This document shows positions 36,393 through 45,608 of a stretch of 51,417 nucleotides of DNA, piece after piece (the first letter of the stretch is position 1; each line of letters opens with the position of its first letter). Below the pieces are notes generated by a model. It worked only from the letters and a program-made list of their open reading frames with translations. It was not told the origin of the DNA and made no database searches. The stretch lies in NCBI GenBank assembly GCA_902512065.1, contig CABXHU010000009.1:1-51417 (forward strand), in the 5' to 3' direction. This DNA is from an uncultured Bacteroidota bacterium (GTDB lineage Bacteria > Bacteroidota > Bacteroidia > Flavobacteriales > Flavobacteriaceae). The translations under genes were made by a program, and so were the position numbers.

Positions 36393-39300
36393 CTAATAGT
36401 TTAAATATACCCATCCAGTTTTGTTTAAATAATCATCATGAACTATATGATAAAAATATGTTCCAACTGGCAATTTTTTTCCATCATTTGATTGTCCTTC
36501 CCAATCATTATTGTAATTATTTGATTTGTATACTAGTGTCCCATACCTATTATAGATATATAGTGTATTAACATTATACCCATTTAGCATAAAGGCATCA
36601 TTATATCCATCACCATTTGGAGATATTCCTTCAGGAATTTGACATACTGCTAAATTAAAACTAGTTATTGTATAGCAATCATAAGCTTCATTACTCTCCA
36701 CTCTTGCATAAATAGTCTGAGGATTTGTTGAGTTTTCAATAATTGGATCTAACACATTAGTTGAATTTAAAGCATCTGCTTCTGACAGATAATAAGAAAT
36801 GTCAAATAATTCAGAATCCTGACCACTTAATATAACATCATTTTGATCTGAAAGGTTAAAACTTTCTATTCCATCTTCGCTTTGATCTGTACACATAATT
36901 ACTTCTCCTGGCGAGATTGCATCAGGAATTGGACCTGATATAACTAAATCAAAACTTGTAGTTGCAAAACAGCCTGAACTTGAACCAACTGCATCCACGT
37001 GTTCAACTCTAGCATAAATAGTTTGAGGATTTGTTACATTAGTATAGGGAGATGAAATAGGACTTATATTATTTTGAGCATCACTTATACTTAGGAAATA
37101 TGTAACAACAAATTCAGAGCTATTTTGATCCCCCAGAATACTATTTGACATTATACTTAAATCAAAATCTTCAATTTCATCTGCACTTGAATCATCACAA
37201 GTTACTAGATCATCTGCTTGATTAGCAGTAGCTTCACTATAAAAATTAATAGTAACAGAATCTTCAGCTGTTGCACTACATTCTTGATCATAAACAATAA
37301 CACTGTATACTGCAGTATCGGTAACTTCTAAGATTGCATCATTAGCATCAGCAATCATTACACCATCTTGATACCACTCATAATAATCTGCAAATGGTGA
37401 ATTTGCATTTAGCTCATAATTCGGGTATCCACATAAATCTTGATTTCCGCCTAAATCTACTTCAATACTCGCAATGGTAGATCCTGCACCTGTCTCTCCA
37501 GCATTTGTTTGCTCAATTTGAATTATTCCTGATTGATTAGAATAATTTGTTACAAGAAGCACATAAATTTCTCCACTTACCGCATTTTCAATTGTCAGGT
37601 TTTCTACACTATATATGGAATAACTACAATCAACAATATTTCCATAGGGATAGAAATTAGGATTAGATGTATTATTCGGACAATTTCCAGGATCCGGACA
37701 TCCTTGGTCTAAGACTCCAGGCTCACAGAAATCTTCATCAGAATCAAATGGACCCCATAAAACAAAATCAACATCTAGGCCATTACCAATAGGATTTCCA
37801 TTATCATCAAATGCAGTATTTTGAACAATCTGTATATCTATATTTCCAGATTCACCAACTTGAAGAATATTCCATGATGGATTTGGAGTAGTATATAAGC
37901 AAGCAATTTGACCTAAACTTGGAAAATCAAAAATATTGGATCCGTATAATGCACCACCTTCACCACAGAAATTTGATGCATTTTCACAAGCTGTGTTGTC
38001 AGGAGCATCTTTAACGCATAGTTCAAAATCAACATTCTCATTATCTGTTCCATTTGAAAATACTCTTACATAATATGTAGCCCCAGAAGTTAGGTCTGGC
38101 GTTATACTAGAAGTATCATTACTACAATATAGTTCAGTTAATGTATTACAATCAACATCTCCAGTTCCAATATATAAGGCATGTCCTAGATTTGTTGTTG
38201 ATCCTGTGATATCTACAATTGAAAGTAGCTGAACTTCACTTAGGGCAATAAAATTAAACCACACGTCATCATCAGCACTAGCCAAGCATGAACTAGCATT
38301 CCCGGAAGGAGAAGCGCCAGACAATGTCCCAGAGGTAGTCAGTAGGCAGGACTGATCAGTATTTACTACAGCTTCTATAGAACCACTACAATTATCATTT
38401 GCAGGCGGACAAGAAAATAATTGAATAGCATCGCTATTAATTATACAATTTACATCTTGATCATTCGATACGGTTATTATTATGTCGGTTAGGAATGGGT
38501 ATGGTCCCATTTGTACTGTTCCAGTTTGTGTAGCTTGTCCAGTGGCTGTCCCATAATTGTCTGATATTGTTAAGGATCCTGCATCTCCCATACTAGTTAT
38601 ATTTACATCAATTAAGAATTGATCTCCGTTAGCACAATCATCAATAACTGTATATTCTGCTATTGGGTTTGTACATGTAGCACAAGCCACCGTATAGTCA
38701 ATACCTCCAGAGTATGCTGTACTTCCTGAGCCACAACTAATAGAGCCATCAGACTGGATGGCAAAATATATTGTATCTCCACTTGACTGGAATGTTAATC
38801 CAGAAATATCTCCGGCATTACCATATCCGTAGTATAATTGTGTTACGCCATCTGAATCCAAAATTAATAATTCATCCCATCCATTTTCTATTACTCCAGA
38901 ATCTATTGTTAGATTTAATGGAGATCCATCAGAACTTACATATTCAAATTGCGTGGTATCATTATTGTCATAGCAATAAGAGGTTGACATTGGGCCTGCT
39001 GCACAGTCAACAAGAGTTACTGCACAATAGTCTTGAGTCATTGAGCCACTATTTGCAAAGCAGTTAGCATCATCATCATTTGCTACATTAATTTGCACAT
39101 CAGTATTATTTGCATAAGGTCCAAGTTGATATGTGCCAGTAGTTGATGCACTTACATTAGCACTTCCTTGATTATCAGAGATTGTAGCACTTCCTGCAGA
39201 ACCTAAATCTGAAATATCTACATCTATATAGAATTGAGGAGCATTCAAGCAATCACTAACCATTTCAAAATCAACTGTTGGGTTTACACAAGTTGCACAT

Positions 39301-39692
39301 GAAACAGTCATAGTTATAGGATCTATAGAAGTACTAGAAACACAACTAATGCTACCATCTTCATCTACAATAAGTGTTATGTTATCGCCAGATGACTGAA
39401 AACTTATTCCAGAAACATCTCCACCATTACCATATCCATTATAGAGTTCCGTTCCATCGGAATCCAATATTATTAATTCATCCCAACCATTTTCTACTTC
39501 ACCAGAATCAATGGTTAGATTTAATGGGCTACCGTCACTGCTAATAAACGAATATGAATTTTCTAATCCTGTATCATAGCAGAAAGTAGTAGTAACAGGT
39601 CCGCCATTACAATCTACTGTAGTATTTTCTTGGGCTTGTCCAGTTAGTGAATAAATCAAAAAGAATAATGAAAATAGCGCTGTCTTTCTCAT
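36393..39692 (-). CDS. Second type IX secreted adhesin-like protein with type B C-terminal domain
   Basis: This protein has about 1099 residues. The ATG at 39692 starts the signal peptide MRKTALFSLFFLIYSLTGQAQ; an in-frame ATG 48 bases upstream would add a second hydrophobic stretch and is less likely. The mature protein begins at once with the same two CUB-like repeats and linkers as the neighbour (about 22-430), then a pre-peptidase-like domain (about 435-560, ANDNCSGSIEAVV). A segment FCGEGGALYGSNIFDFPS ... VDFVLWGPF (about 565-770), an Ig-like domain and two tandem repeats (VTCDDSSADEIEDFDLS, IMCTDQSEDGIESFNLS; each ending TNPQTIYARVE) follow. The type B sorting domain starts near 1015 (IPEGISPNGDGYNDAF). 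It is on the same strand, 107 bases upstream of the paralogue. Confidence 0.9.
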   Translation of the reverse strand: MRKTALFSLFFLIYSLTGQAQENTTVDCNGGPVTTTFCYDTGLENSYSFISSDGSPLNLTIDSGEVENGWDELIILDSDGTELYNGYGNGGDVSGISFQSSGDNITLIVDEDGSISCVSSTSIDPITMTVSCATCVNPTVDFEMVSDCLNAPQFYIDVDISDLGSAGSATISDNQGSANVSASTTGTYQLGPYANNTDVQINVANDDDANCFANSGSMTQDYCAVTLVDCAAGPMSTSYCYDNNDTTQFEYVSSDGSPLNLTIDSGVIENGWDELLILDSDGVTQLYYGYGNAGDISGLTFQSSGDTIYFAIQSDGSISCGSGSTAYSGGIDYTVACATCTNPIAEYTVIDDCANGDQFLIDVNITSMGDAGSLTISDNYGTATGQATQTGTVQMGPYPFLTDIIITVSNDQDVNCIINSDAIQLFSCPPANDNCSGSIEAVVNTDQSCLLTTSGTLSGASPSGNASSCLASADDDVWFNFIALSEVQLLSIVDITGSTTNLGHALYIGTGDVDCNTLTELYCSNDTSSITPDLTSGATYYVRVFSNGTDNENVDFELCVKDAPDNTACENASNFCGEGGALYGSNIFDFPSLGQIACLYTTPNPSWNILQVGESGNIDIQIVQNTAFDDNGNPIGNGLDVDFVLWGPFDSDEDFCEPGVLDQGCPDPGNCPNNTSNPNFYPYGNIVDCSYSIYSVENLTIENAVSGEIYVLLVTNYSNQSGIIQIEQTNAGETGAGSTIASIEVDLGGNQDLCGYPNYELNANSPFADYYEWYQDGVMIADANDAILEVTDTAVYSVIVYDQECSATAEDSVTINFYSEATANQADDLVTCDDSSADEIEDFDLSIMSNSILGDQNSSEFVVTYFLSISDAQNNISPISSPYTNVTNPQTIYARVEHVDAVGSSSGCFATTSFDLVISGPIPDAISPGEVIMCTDQSEDGIESFNLSDQNDVILSGQDSELFDISYYLSEADALNSTNVLDPIIENSTNPQTIYARVESNEAYDCYTITSFNLAVCQIPEGISPNGDGYNDAFMLNGYNVNTLYIYNRYGTLVYKSNNYNNDWEGQSNDGKKLPVGTYFYHIVHDDYLNKTGWVYLNY
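38430..39627. repeat. Copy B of the 1.2 kb direct repeat
   Basis: This is the partner of 34231-35428. The perfectly identical core is 38721-39602. In this gene the repeat begins right after the signal peptide codons, whereas in the other gene it follows an N-terminal lectin-like region and an FnIII-like domain. Confidence 0.93.
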
Positions 39693-39813
39693 GAATAAAT
39701 AAATATACAAACGGAAAATTAAAATAATCATATTTTTCACTATATTTTTACGTATTAATTTTTTTTTAGAATTGTAAATTTATAGCCTTTAGTAATTACC
39801 CTAAAAATATAAT

Positions 39814-40992
39814 TTGGAAAATACTATTTTAGTTGGAATTGTCACAAAAGATCAAGGAGTTGAAAAGTCTAAAGATTATTTAGATGAGTTAGATTTTTTA
39901 ACAATTACAGCCGGAGGGGTAGTCGTAAAGAGATTTGTACAGAAAATGAATATGCCCAATCCAAAAACTTTTATTGGAAGTGGAAAAATCTCAGAAATAA
40001 AGGACTTTATAATAGATCATAATATTAGTACAGTAATTTTTGATGATGAACTATCACCTACCCAAGAAAGGAATATTAGTAAAATATTTAATTGTAAAGT
40101 TCTAGATCGAACAAATTTAATTCTAGATATTTTTGCTCAAAGAGCTACAACTAGTTATGCAAAAACACAAGTTGAGCTTGCTCAATGTCAATATCTTTTG
40201 CCTAGACTTAAGGGAATGTGGACTCACCTAGAAAGGCAAAAAGGAGGAATTGGCATGAGAGGTCCTGGAGAAACTGAAATAGAAACAGATAGAAGAATCG
40301 TGAGAGATAAAATATCTCTTTTGAAAGATAAAATTAGATCAATAGACAAGCAAATGCATGTGCAAAGAGGCAATAGAGGAAAGCTAATTAGAGTAGCTAT
40401 TGTAGGTTATACAAATGTAGGAAAATCTACAATTATGAATTTGTTAAGTAAATCAAAAGTATTTGCTGAAGACAAATTATTTGCTACTTTGGATACAACT
40501 GTAAGAAAGATTGTAATAAGAAACCTCCCATTTCTATTAAGTGATACAGTTGGGTTTATTAGAAAACTCCCTACTCAATTAATTGAGTCATTTAAAAGCA
40601 CTCTTGATGAAGTTAGAGAAGCAGATTTGCTTTTACATGTAGTTGATATTTCTCACACGAATTTTGAGGAGCATATAAATGCAGTTGAAAAAACATTAGA
40701 TGAAATAAAATCATTAGAGAAACCCTCTATTATGTTATTTAATAAAATAGACAATTATCAGCCAGTGGATTTTGATGATGATGATTTAACAGTTGAACGA
40801 GGTAAGAAACATTTTACAATTCATGAATGGGAGCAAACATGGATGAATAAGCTTGGAGACAAAGTAAAATTTATTTCCGCATTAAATAAAACTAATATTG
40901 AAGAACTAAAAAGTTGTTTGTATAATGAGGTTCGGAAAATTCATGTTACAAGATTTCCATATAATGACTTTTTATATCCTGAAATGGATTAG
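39814..40992 (+). CDS. hflX: GTPase HflX
   Basis: HflX is a ribosome-associated GTPase that splits stalled or stressed ribosomes. The 392-residue protein has the N-terminal HflX domain (about 1-170: LDELDFLTITAGGVVVKRF, NPKTFIGSGKI, VIFDDELSPTQERNI, LERQKGGIGMRGPGETEIE) and a C-terminal G domain (about 190-370: GYTNVGKST, LLSDTVGFIRKLP, LFNKIDN). The start is a TTG at 39814, since no ATG precedes the conserved LVGIVTKDQ segment in frame. It is divergent from the adhesin gene at 39692 and convergent with DUF2480. Its last 4 bases overlap the end of that gene. Confidence 0.96.
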   Translation: MENTILVGIVTKDQGVEKSKDYLDELDFLTITAGGVVVKRFVQKMNMPNPKTFIGSGKISEIKDFIIDHNISTVIFDDELSPTQERNISKIFNCKVLDRTNLILDIFAQRATTSYAKTQVELAQCQYLLPRLKGMWTHLERQKGGIGMRGPGETEIETDRRIVRDKISLLKDKIRSIDKQMHVQRGNRGKLIRVAIVGYTNVGKSTIMNLLSKSKVFAEDKLFATLDTTVRKIVIRNLPFLLSDTVGFIRKLPTQLIESFKSTLDEVREADLLLHVVDISHTNFEEHINAVEKTLDEIKSLEKPSIMLFNKIDNYQPVDFDDDDLTVERGKKHFTIHEWEQTWMNKLGDKVKFISALNKTNIEELKSCLYNEVRKIHVTRFPYNDFLYPEMD

Positions 40993-41498
40993 TCCTTTTT
41001 TTTAAAAACTGGAACTGAAGAGCAAGCTTCACCATACATAATACTTTTTGCTACAGGAAGAAGCCTGGAAGATAGATTATAATATATTGACATAGGAATT
41101 TTATTATTAGAGCAACCTTTAATAATAACAGATTTATCTTTGTATTGAGTTAGGTCTATTTTCTGGATTTCATCTTCAAATATTTTTCTTTCCAAATCAA
41201 CTAAATTGCCTATAACAGTTTTTTTAGCATATGTAGTTAATTCAGTCGATATTAGCATATATGCCCATGGAGGCATTATGGCTTTACTTGAGCAATTAAT
41301 TGCTACAAAACAGTTTTGATATTTTTTCCAATCATGATTTTTTACGGCTACTCGAAATTCTTTTTCCTTTAGATATAGCTCATCTGCTAGCCAGTTTTTT
41401 AAATCTATTTGATGTCTTTTCCCAGACAGGCAATAATCTTCAAGATCAATTGAGATTAAGCTGCTTTTTTCTACTCTATTAATAATATCTTTAGACAT
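40989..41498 (-). CDS. DUF2480 family protein (last gene of the suf operon)
   Basis: This 169-residue soluble protein matches DUF2480, a Bacteroidota family, with INRVEKSSLISIDLEDY, FVAINCSSKAIMPPWAYML and VIIKGCSNNKIPMSIY. It has three scattered cysteines, in INCSS, KGCSN and EACSS. Its function is not established. It ends the suf operon, 13 bases after the SufT-like gene, and this position is recurrent in flavobacteria (from memory), so a link to Fe-S protein maturation is plausible (inference). Its stop overlaps the hflX stop by 4 bases, leaving no room for a terminator between the two genes. Confidence 0.87.
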   Translation of the reverse strand: MSKDIINRVEKSSLISIDLEDYCLSGKRHQIDLKNWLADELYLKEKEFRVAVKNHDWKKYQNCFVAINCSSKAIMPPWAYMLISTELTTYAKKTVIGNLVDLERKIFEDEIQKIDLTQYKDKSVIIKGCSNNKIPMSIYYNLSSRLLPVAKSIMYGEACSSVPVFKKKD

Positions 41499-41511
41499 TA
41501 TAGTGTATCAT

Positions 41512-41838
41512 CTATAAAATTCCTAGTTCAAGTTTTGCCTCATCACTCATTAGATCTTGAGTCCATGGGGGATCAAATGTTATCTCTACTTCAACACTTT
41601 TAATTCCATTAATAGTTTTTACTTTATCTTCTACATCCACGGGAAGTGTTTCTGCTACTGGACAATTCGGAGTAGTTAGTGTCATTAGTATTTTGACATC
41701 AAAATTTTCATTTACTAAAACATCGTATATTAATCCAAGCTCATAAATATTAACAGGAATTTCAGGATCATATATAGTCTTAATAACATCAATTATTTTT
41801 TCCCCTATTTCGTTTGGATTAAATTCTTTTTTAGTCAT
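41512..41838 (-). CDS. SufT-like / MIP18 (DUF59) Fe-S assembly factor
   Basis: This 108-residue single-domain protein of the MIP18/PaaD family contains IKTIYDPEIPVNIYELGLIYD, the LTTPNCPVAETLP active cysteine motif and the EITFDPPWTQDLMSDEAK end. Members act as maturation factors that help deliver Fe-S clusters to client proteins; SufT is the version found in suf operons. It lies 2 bases after sufE. The length is normal and the conserved cysteine in NCPV is present. Confidence 0.92.
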   Translation of the reverse strand: MTKKEFNPNEIGEKIIDVIKTIYDPEIPVNIYELGLIYDVLVNENFDVKILMTLTTPNCPVAETLPVDVEDKVKTINGIKSVEVEITFDPPWTQDLMSDEAKLELGIL

Positions 41839-41840
41839 TT

Positions 41841-42257
41841 TTATTTATTTGAATATGCAACTGCATATAATTTAATTTGTTTTATCATACTTGACAATCC
41901 ATTTGCTCTTGTTTGAGATAAATGTTCCTTTAATCCAATTTTTTCAACAAAATCTGTCTTAGCATTAATTATTTCTTCAGCAGATTGATTTGAAAATGTT
42001 CTAATTAATATAGCTATAATTCCTTTTGTAATTATAGCATCGCTGTCAGCTGTAAATATAAGTTTATTATCAATATTTTCTGCATAAAGCCATACTTTGC
42101 TTTGACACCCTCTAATAATATTTTCTTGCGTTTTGTATTGAGTTTTTATAACTGGCAAACTTTTTCCAAGATCTATGATATACTCATATTTTTCTATCCA
42201 ATCATTAAACATGTCAAACTCAGATATTATTTCGTTTTGTATTTCCTCTATTGTCAA
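41841..42257 (-). CDS. sufE: Sulfur acceptor protein SufE
   Basis: SufE takes persulfide sulfur from SufS and passes it to SufB. The 138-residue protein has the acceptor Cys51 in IIRGCQSKVWLYAE and the C-terminal LSQTRANGLSSMIKQIK helix typical of the family. It is located between sufS (33-base gap) and the SufT-like gene in the suf operon. Separate sufS and sufE, not a fusion, is the normal state here. Confidence 0.96.
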   Translation of the reverse strand: MTIEEIQNEIISEFDMFNDWIEKYEYIIDLGKSLPVIKTQYKTQENIIRGCQSKVWLYAENIDNKLIFTADSDAIITKGIIAILIRTFSNQSAEEIINAKTDFVEKIGLKEHLSQTRANGLSSMIKQIKLYAVAYSNK

Positions 42258-42290
42258 TTTATTTTATTTAAAATTCAATAACTAATAAAT

Positions 42291-43517
42291 TTATGAAAGC
42301 ATTTTCTTAGCAACCATTATTGAATTGATTAATGAGTCTATTTCTTCAATAGTATTATAAAAACTCAGTGATATTCTAATAGTCCCAGAAATATTAAAAT
42401 AATCCATTATTGGTTGCGCACAATGATGTCCAGTTCTAACTGCTATTCCCTCATTGTCAATAATAGAGCCTATATCATAAGGATGTATGCTTCCAATATT
42501 GAATGAAATAACAGAAGTTTTATTAGAAGAATTTCCATAAATTTTTATTTCATCAATTTCAAGTAGTTTTTTAGTTGCATAGTCTAATAATTCTATTTCT
42601 CTCTTTGCTATATTTTCAAAACCAATTTTATTTATATAATCAATAGCAACACCTGAAGCAATAACACCACCGATATTTGGAGTTCCAGCTTCAAATTTAT
42701 TTGGAAGTTTAGCGTAGGTCGTTTTTTCAAAAGTTACTTCATCAATCATTTCTCCGCCACCTTGATATGGAGGGATTTTATTTAACCATTTTTCTTTTCC
42801 ATACAGAATACCAACTCCAGTTGGACCATAGAGTTTGTGAGCTGAACCAACATAAAAGTCAACATCTAAATCAATTACATCTACTTTAAAATGAGGAAGT
42901 GCTTGAGCTCCATCAATTAAAACAGCTGAACCAAATTTATGTGCTTTTCTAATTATTTCTTTTATTGGATTTATTGTACCAAGTGCATTAGAAACATGAT
43001 TTACAAAAACTACTTTAGTTTTATTTGATAATAGTTTTTCATATTCTGAAAAAATTAGTTCACCCTTTTCATTCATTGGAATGACTCTCATAGTTGCACC
43101 AGTTTTTTCACATAACATTTGCCAAGGAACAATATTGCTATGGTGTTCAAGATGAGAGACAATAATTTCATCTCCAGATTTTAATAAATTAACAAAACCA
43201 TTAGCGACTAGATTAATGCTGTGAGTTGTGCCTGAAGTAAATATAATCTCATTTGAACTTTTTGCATTAAAATGTTTTTGAAATTTTTTTCTTGCTTGCT
43301 CATATGCCTCAGTAGCTTTTTGGCTTAAATAATGCGCCCCTCTATGTATGTTGGCATTAATCTTTGAGTAATATGATACTAATGAATCAATTACAACTTT
43401 AGGAGTTTGCGTAGTAGCAGCATTGTCTAGGTATACTAGTTGTTTGCCATTTACTTTTGAATTAAGTATAGGAAAATCATTTCTAATCGAGACTATATTA
43501 AATGCAGTATTTTTCAT
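42291..43517 (-). CDS. sufS: Cysteine desulfurase SufS
   Basis: SufS is a PLP enzyme that removes sulfur from cysteine as a persulfide for Fe-S assembly. The 408-residue class V aminotransferase-fold protein has YLDNAATTQTP near the N-terminus and HLEHHSNIVPWQ. The PLP-binding lysine is Lys228 in GSAHKLYGPTGVG, and the catalytic cysteine is Cys366 in RTGHHCAQP on the short loop typical of group II enzymes. The ATG directly abuts the sufD stop, so the genes are tightly coupled. Confidence 0.97.
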   Translation of the reverse strand: MKNTAFNIVSIRNDFPILNSKVNGKQLVYLDNAATTQTPKVVIDSLVSYYSKINANIHRGAHYLSQKATEAYEQARKKFQKHFNAKSSNEIIFTSGTTHSINLVANGFVNLLKSGDEIIVSHLEHHSNIVPWQMLCEKTGATMRVIPMNEKGELIFSEYEKLLSNKTKVVFVNHVSNALGTINPIKEIIRKAHKFGSAVLIDGAQALPHFKVDVIDLDVDFYVGSAHKLYGPTGVGILYGKEKWLNKIPPYQGGGEMIDEVTFEKTTYAKLPNKFEAGTPNIGGVIASGVAIDYINKIGFENIAKREIELLDYATKKLLEIDEIKIYGNSSNKTSVISFNIGSIHPYDIGSIIDNEGIAVRTGHHCAQPIMDYFNISGTIRISLSFYNTIEEIDSLINSIMVAKKMLS

Positions 43518-44834
43518 TTATAAATTGAACCCAATTTTTACTCCTAATTTATTAGCAATAAGAAGGTTTATCCTAGTTTTAATTTCAGGAATTTTTACAC
43601 TTTCAAGGATATTATTTGCAAAACCATACATTAACAGTGCCGTCGCTTCCTTATGGGGAATACCTCTAGATTTTAGATAAAACAATGCATTTTTGTCTAA
43701 CTGTCCTACTGTACAACCATGGGAGCATTTTACATCATCTGCATATATTTCAAGCTGAGGTTTTGCATTTATAGTGGCTTTGTCTGAAAGCAATACATTA
43801 TTATTTGATTGAAAAGCATTTGTTTTTTGTGCTTGTTTTTTAACCAGCACCCTTCCATTAAATACTCCAGTTGATTTATTGTCATAAATTCCTTTATAAT
43901 CTTGGTGGCTATTGCAGTTTGGTTTATTATGATTAATAAGTGTATTATGATCTATATGCTGTTTCTCTCCAATAATTGTAACACCTTTTATAGTAGTTTC
44001 AATAAATTCATCATTTTGAGAAATATTTAAATTATTTCTTACTAGCTCATTTCCAAATGAAAAAGTATGCATTGAAAATGTACTATTTCGTTCTTGATTA
44101 ACATATGTATTATCAATTAATGAAGATTGTAAATTATCATTTTGAATTTTATAATAATCAATTATAGATTTTTTTTCACCATAAATTTCAGTCACACTAT
44201 TTGTAAATACTTTATTCTCACTTAGACTTTGATGCCTCTCAATAATTTGGACCTGTGAGTTTTCTTCTACAATAATCATGTTCCTAGGCTGAAACATAAG
44301 TGATGACTCATTTCCAGTTGAAAAATGAATGATTTGAATGGGCTTTTCTACAAGTTTGTTTTTTGGAATATGCACAAATGCCCCTTCAGTTGCAAATGCA
44401 GTATTTAAAGAAGTAATCCCATCATCATTTGCTATTTTATTGAAATAATTTTCAACTATAAGATCGTATTTTGACTTAGTTAAGGCAGCTGATAAAATAC
44501 AAATATCCATCCCCTCATGTGTGGTTTCAGATAGATGAGAACAATACTTTCCATCAACAAAAATTATTTTATATGAATCAATATCATCAATTAAATATTT
44601 TTTAATATCCTTAAATTCAAGCACATTACTTAATTCTGTCAATACACTAAAGTCATTATTTAAGAGATTTTTTAATGAGGTGTATTTCCAGTTTTCTAAT
44701 TTTTTAGTTGGGAATCCAATTGATTCAAATTGTTTAATAGCCTCAGACCTAATGTCATGAACATAGCTATCAATATTAGTTTGATTTTCAAAAGCTATAA
44801 ATGATGATAATAATTTTTCTTTTAAATCAATCAT
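43518..44834 (-). CDS. sufD: Fe-S cluster assembly protein SufD
   Basis: SufD pairs with SufB and the ATPase SufC in the scaffold complex where clusters form. The 438-residue protein has the expected right-handed beta-helix core and the conserved end DVKCSHGCTVGQLDKNALFY followed by LKSRGIPHKEA. The N-terminal helical region includes GFPTKKLENWKYTSLKNLL. It lies between sufC (5-base gap) and sufS in the operon. Confidence 0.96.
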   Translation of the reverse strand: MIDLKEKLLSSFIAFENQTNIDSYVHDIRSEAIKQFESIGFPTKKLENWKYTSLKNLLNNDFSVLTELSNVLEFKDIKKYLIDDIDSYKIIFVDGKYCSHLSETTHEGMDICILSAALTKSKYDLIVENYFNKIANDDGITSLNTAFATEGAFVHIPKNKLVEKPIQIIHFSTGNESSLMFQPRNMIIVEENSQVQIIERHQSLSENKVFTNSVTEIYGEKKSIIDYYKIQNDNLQSSLIDNTYVNQERNSTFSMHTFSFGNELVRNNLNISQNDEFIETTIKGVTIIGEKQHIDHNTLINHNKPNCNSHQDYKGIYDNKSTGVFNGRVLVKKQAQKTNAFQSNNNVLLSDKATINAKPQLEIYADDVKCSHGCTVGQLDKNALFYLKSRGIPHKEATALLMYGFANNILESVKIPEIKTRINLLIANKLGVKIGFNL

Positions 44835-44839
44835 TATAT

Positions 44840-45592
44840 TTAATTATTAATTTCTTCTTTAATCCAGTCGTATCCTTTTTTTTCTAATTCTATGGCAAGA
44901 TTTTTATTTCCTGACTTAACAATTTTTCCGTCAAATAATACATGTACATAATCAGGTATAATATAATCAAGGAGTCTTTGATAATGTGTAATAACTACTG
45001 TAGCATTGCTTTTGGTTTTTAATTTATTAACTCCACTGGCAACAATTTTTAACGCATCAATATCTAGACCTGAATCAGTTTCATCTAGAATTGATAAAGT
45101 GGGCTCTAGCATTGCCATTTGAAAAATTTCATTTCTCTTTTTTTCTCCACCAGAAAAACCATCGTTTATGGATCTTGATAAAAATTTTCTATCTATCTCT
45201 AGCATACTGCATTTTTCTCTCAATAGTTTTAACATTTGATTAGCTGGCATTTCTTTCTCACCCCTAGCTTTACGAGTTTCATTAATTGCAGTCTTAATAA
45301 AGTTTGTAATGGTTACGCCAGGAATTTCAATTGGATATTGAAATGACATAAATATTCCTTTATGTGCTCTTTCCTCTGCTGATAATTCATCAATAGAATC
45401 ATTGTTGTATAGTATTTCTCCTTTTGTAATTTCATAATCTTCCTTTCCAGCAATTACTGAGGCTAAGGTGCTTTTTCCTGAACCATTTGGCCCCATTATA
45501 GCATGAATTTCTCCAGCTTTAATATCAAGGTCAATACCTTTTAAGATCTCTTTATCTTCAACCTTTGCATGTAAATTATTTATCTTAAGCAT
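44840..45592 (-). CDS. sufC: Fe-S assembly ATPase SufC
   Basis: SufC is the ABC-type ATPase that drives conformational changes of SufB-SufD. The 250-residue protein has Walker [10 protein letters not shown] (34-42), the Q-loop in [13 protein letters not shown], the signature [13 protein letters not shown] and Walker [18 protein letters not shown]. All key residues are intact. It is soluble, with no membrane segments, as expected for SufC. It sits 16 bases after sufB. Confidence 0.98.
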   Translation of the reverse strand: MLKINNLHAKVEDKEILKGIDLDIKAGEIHAIMGPNGSGKSTLASVIAGKEDYEITKGEILYNNDSIDELSAEERAHKGIFMSFQYPIEIPGVTITNFIKTAINETRKARGEKEMPANQMLKLLREKCSMLEIDRKFLSRSINDGFSGGEKKRNEIFQMAMLEPTLSILDETDSGLDIDALKIVASGVNKLKTKSNATVVITHYQRLLDYIIPDYVHVLFDGKIVKSGNKNLAIELEKKGYDWIKEEINN

Positions 45593-45608
45593 ATCATTTA
45601 TTTATATA

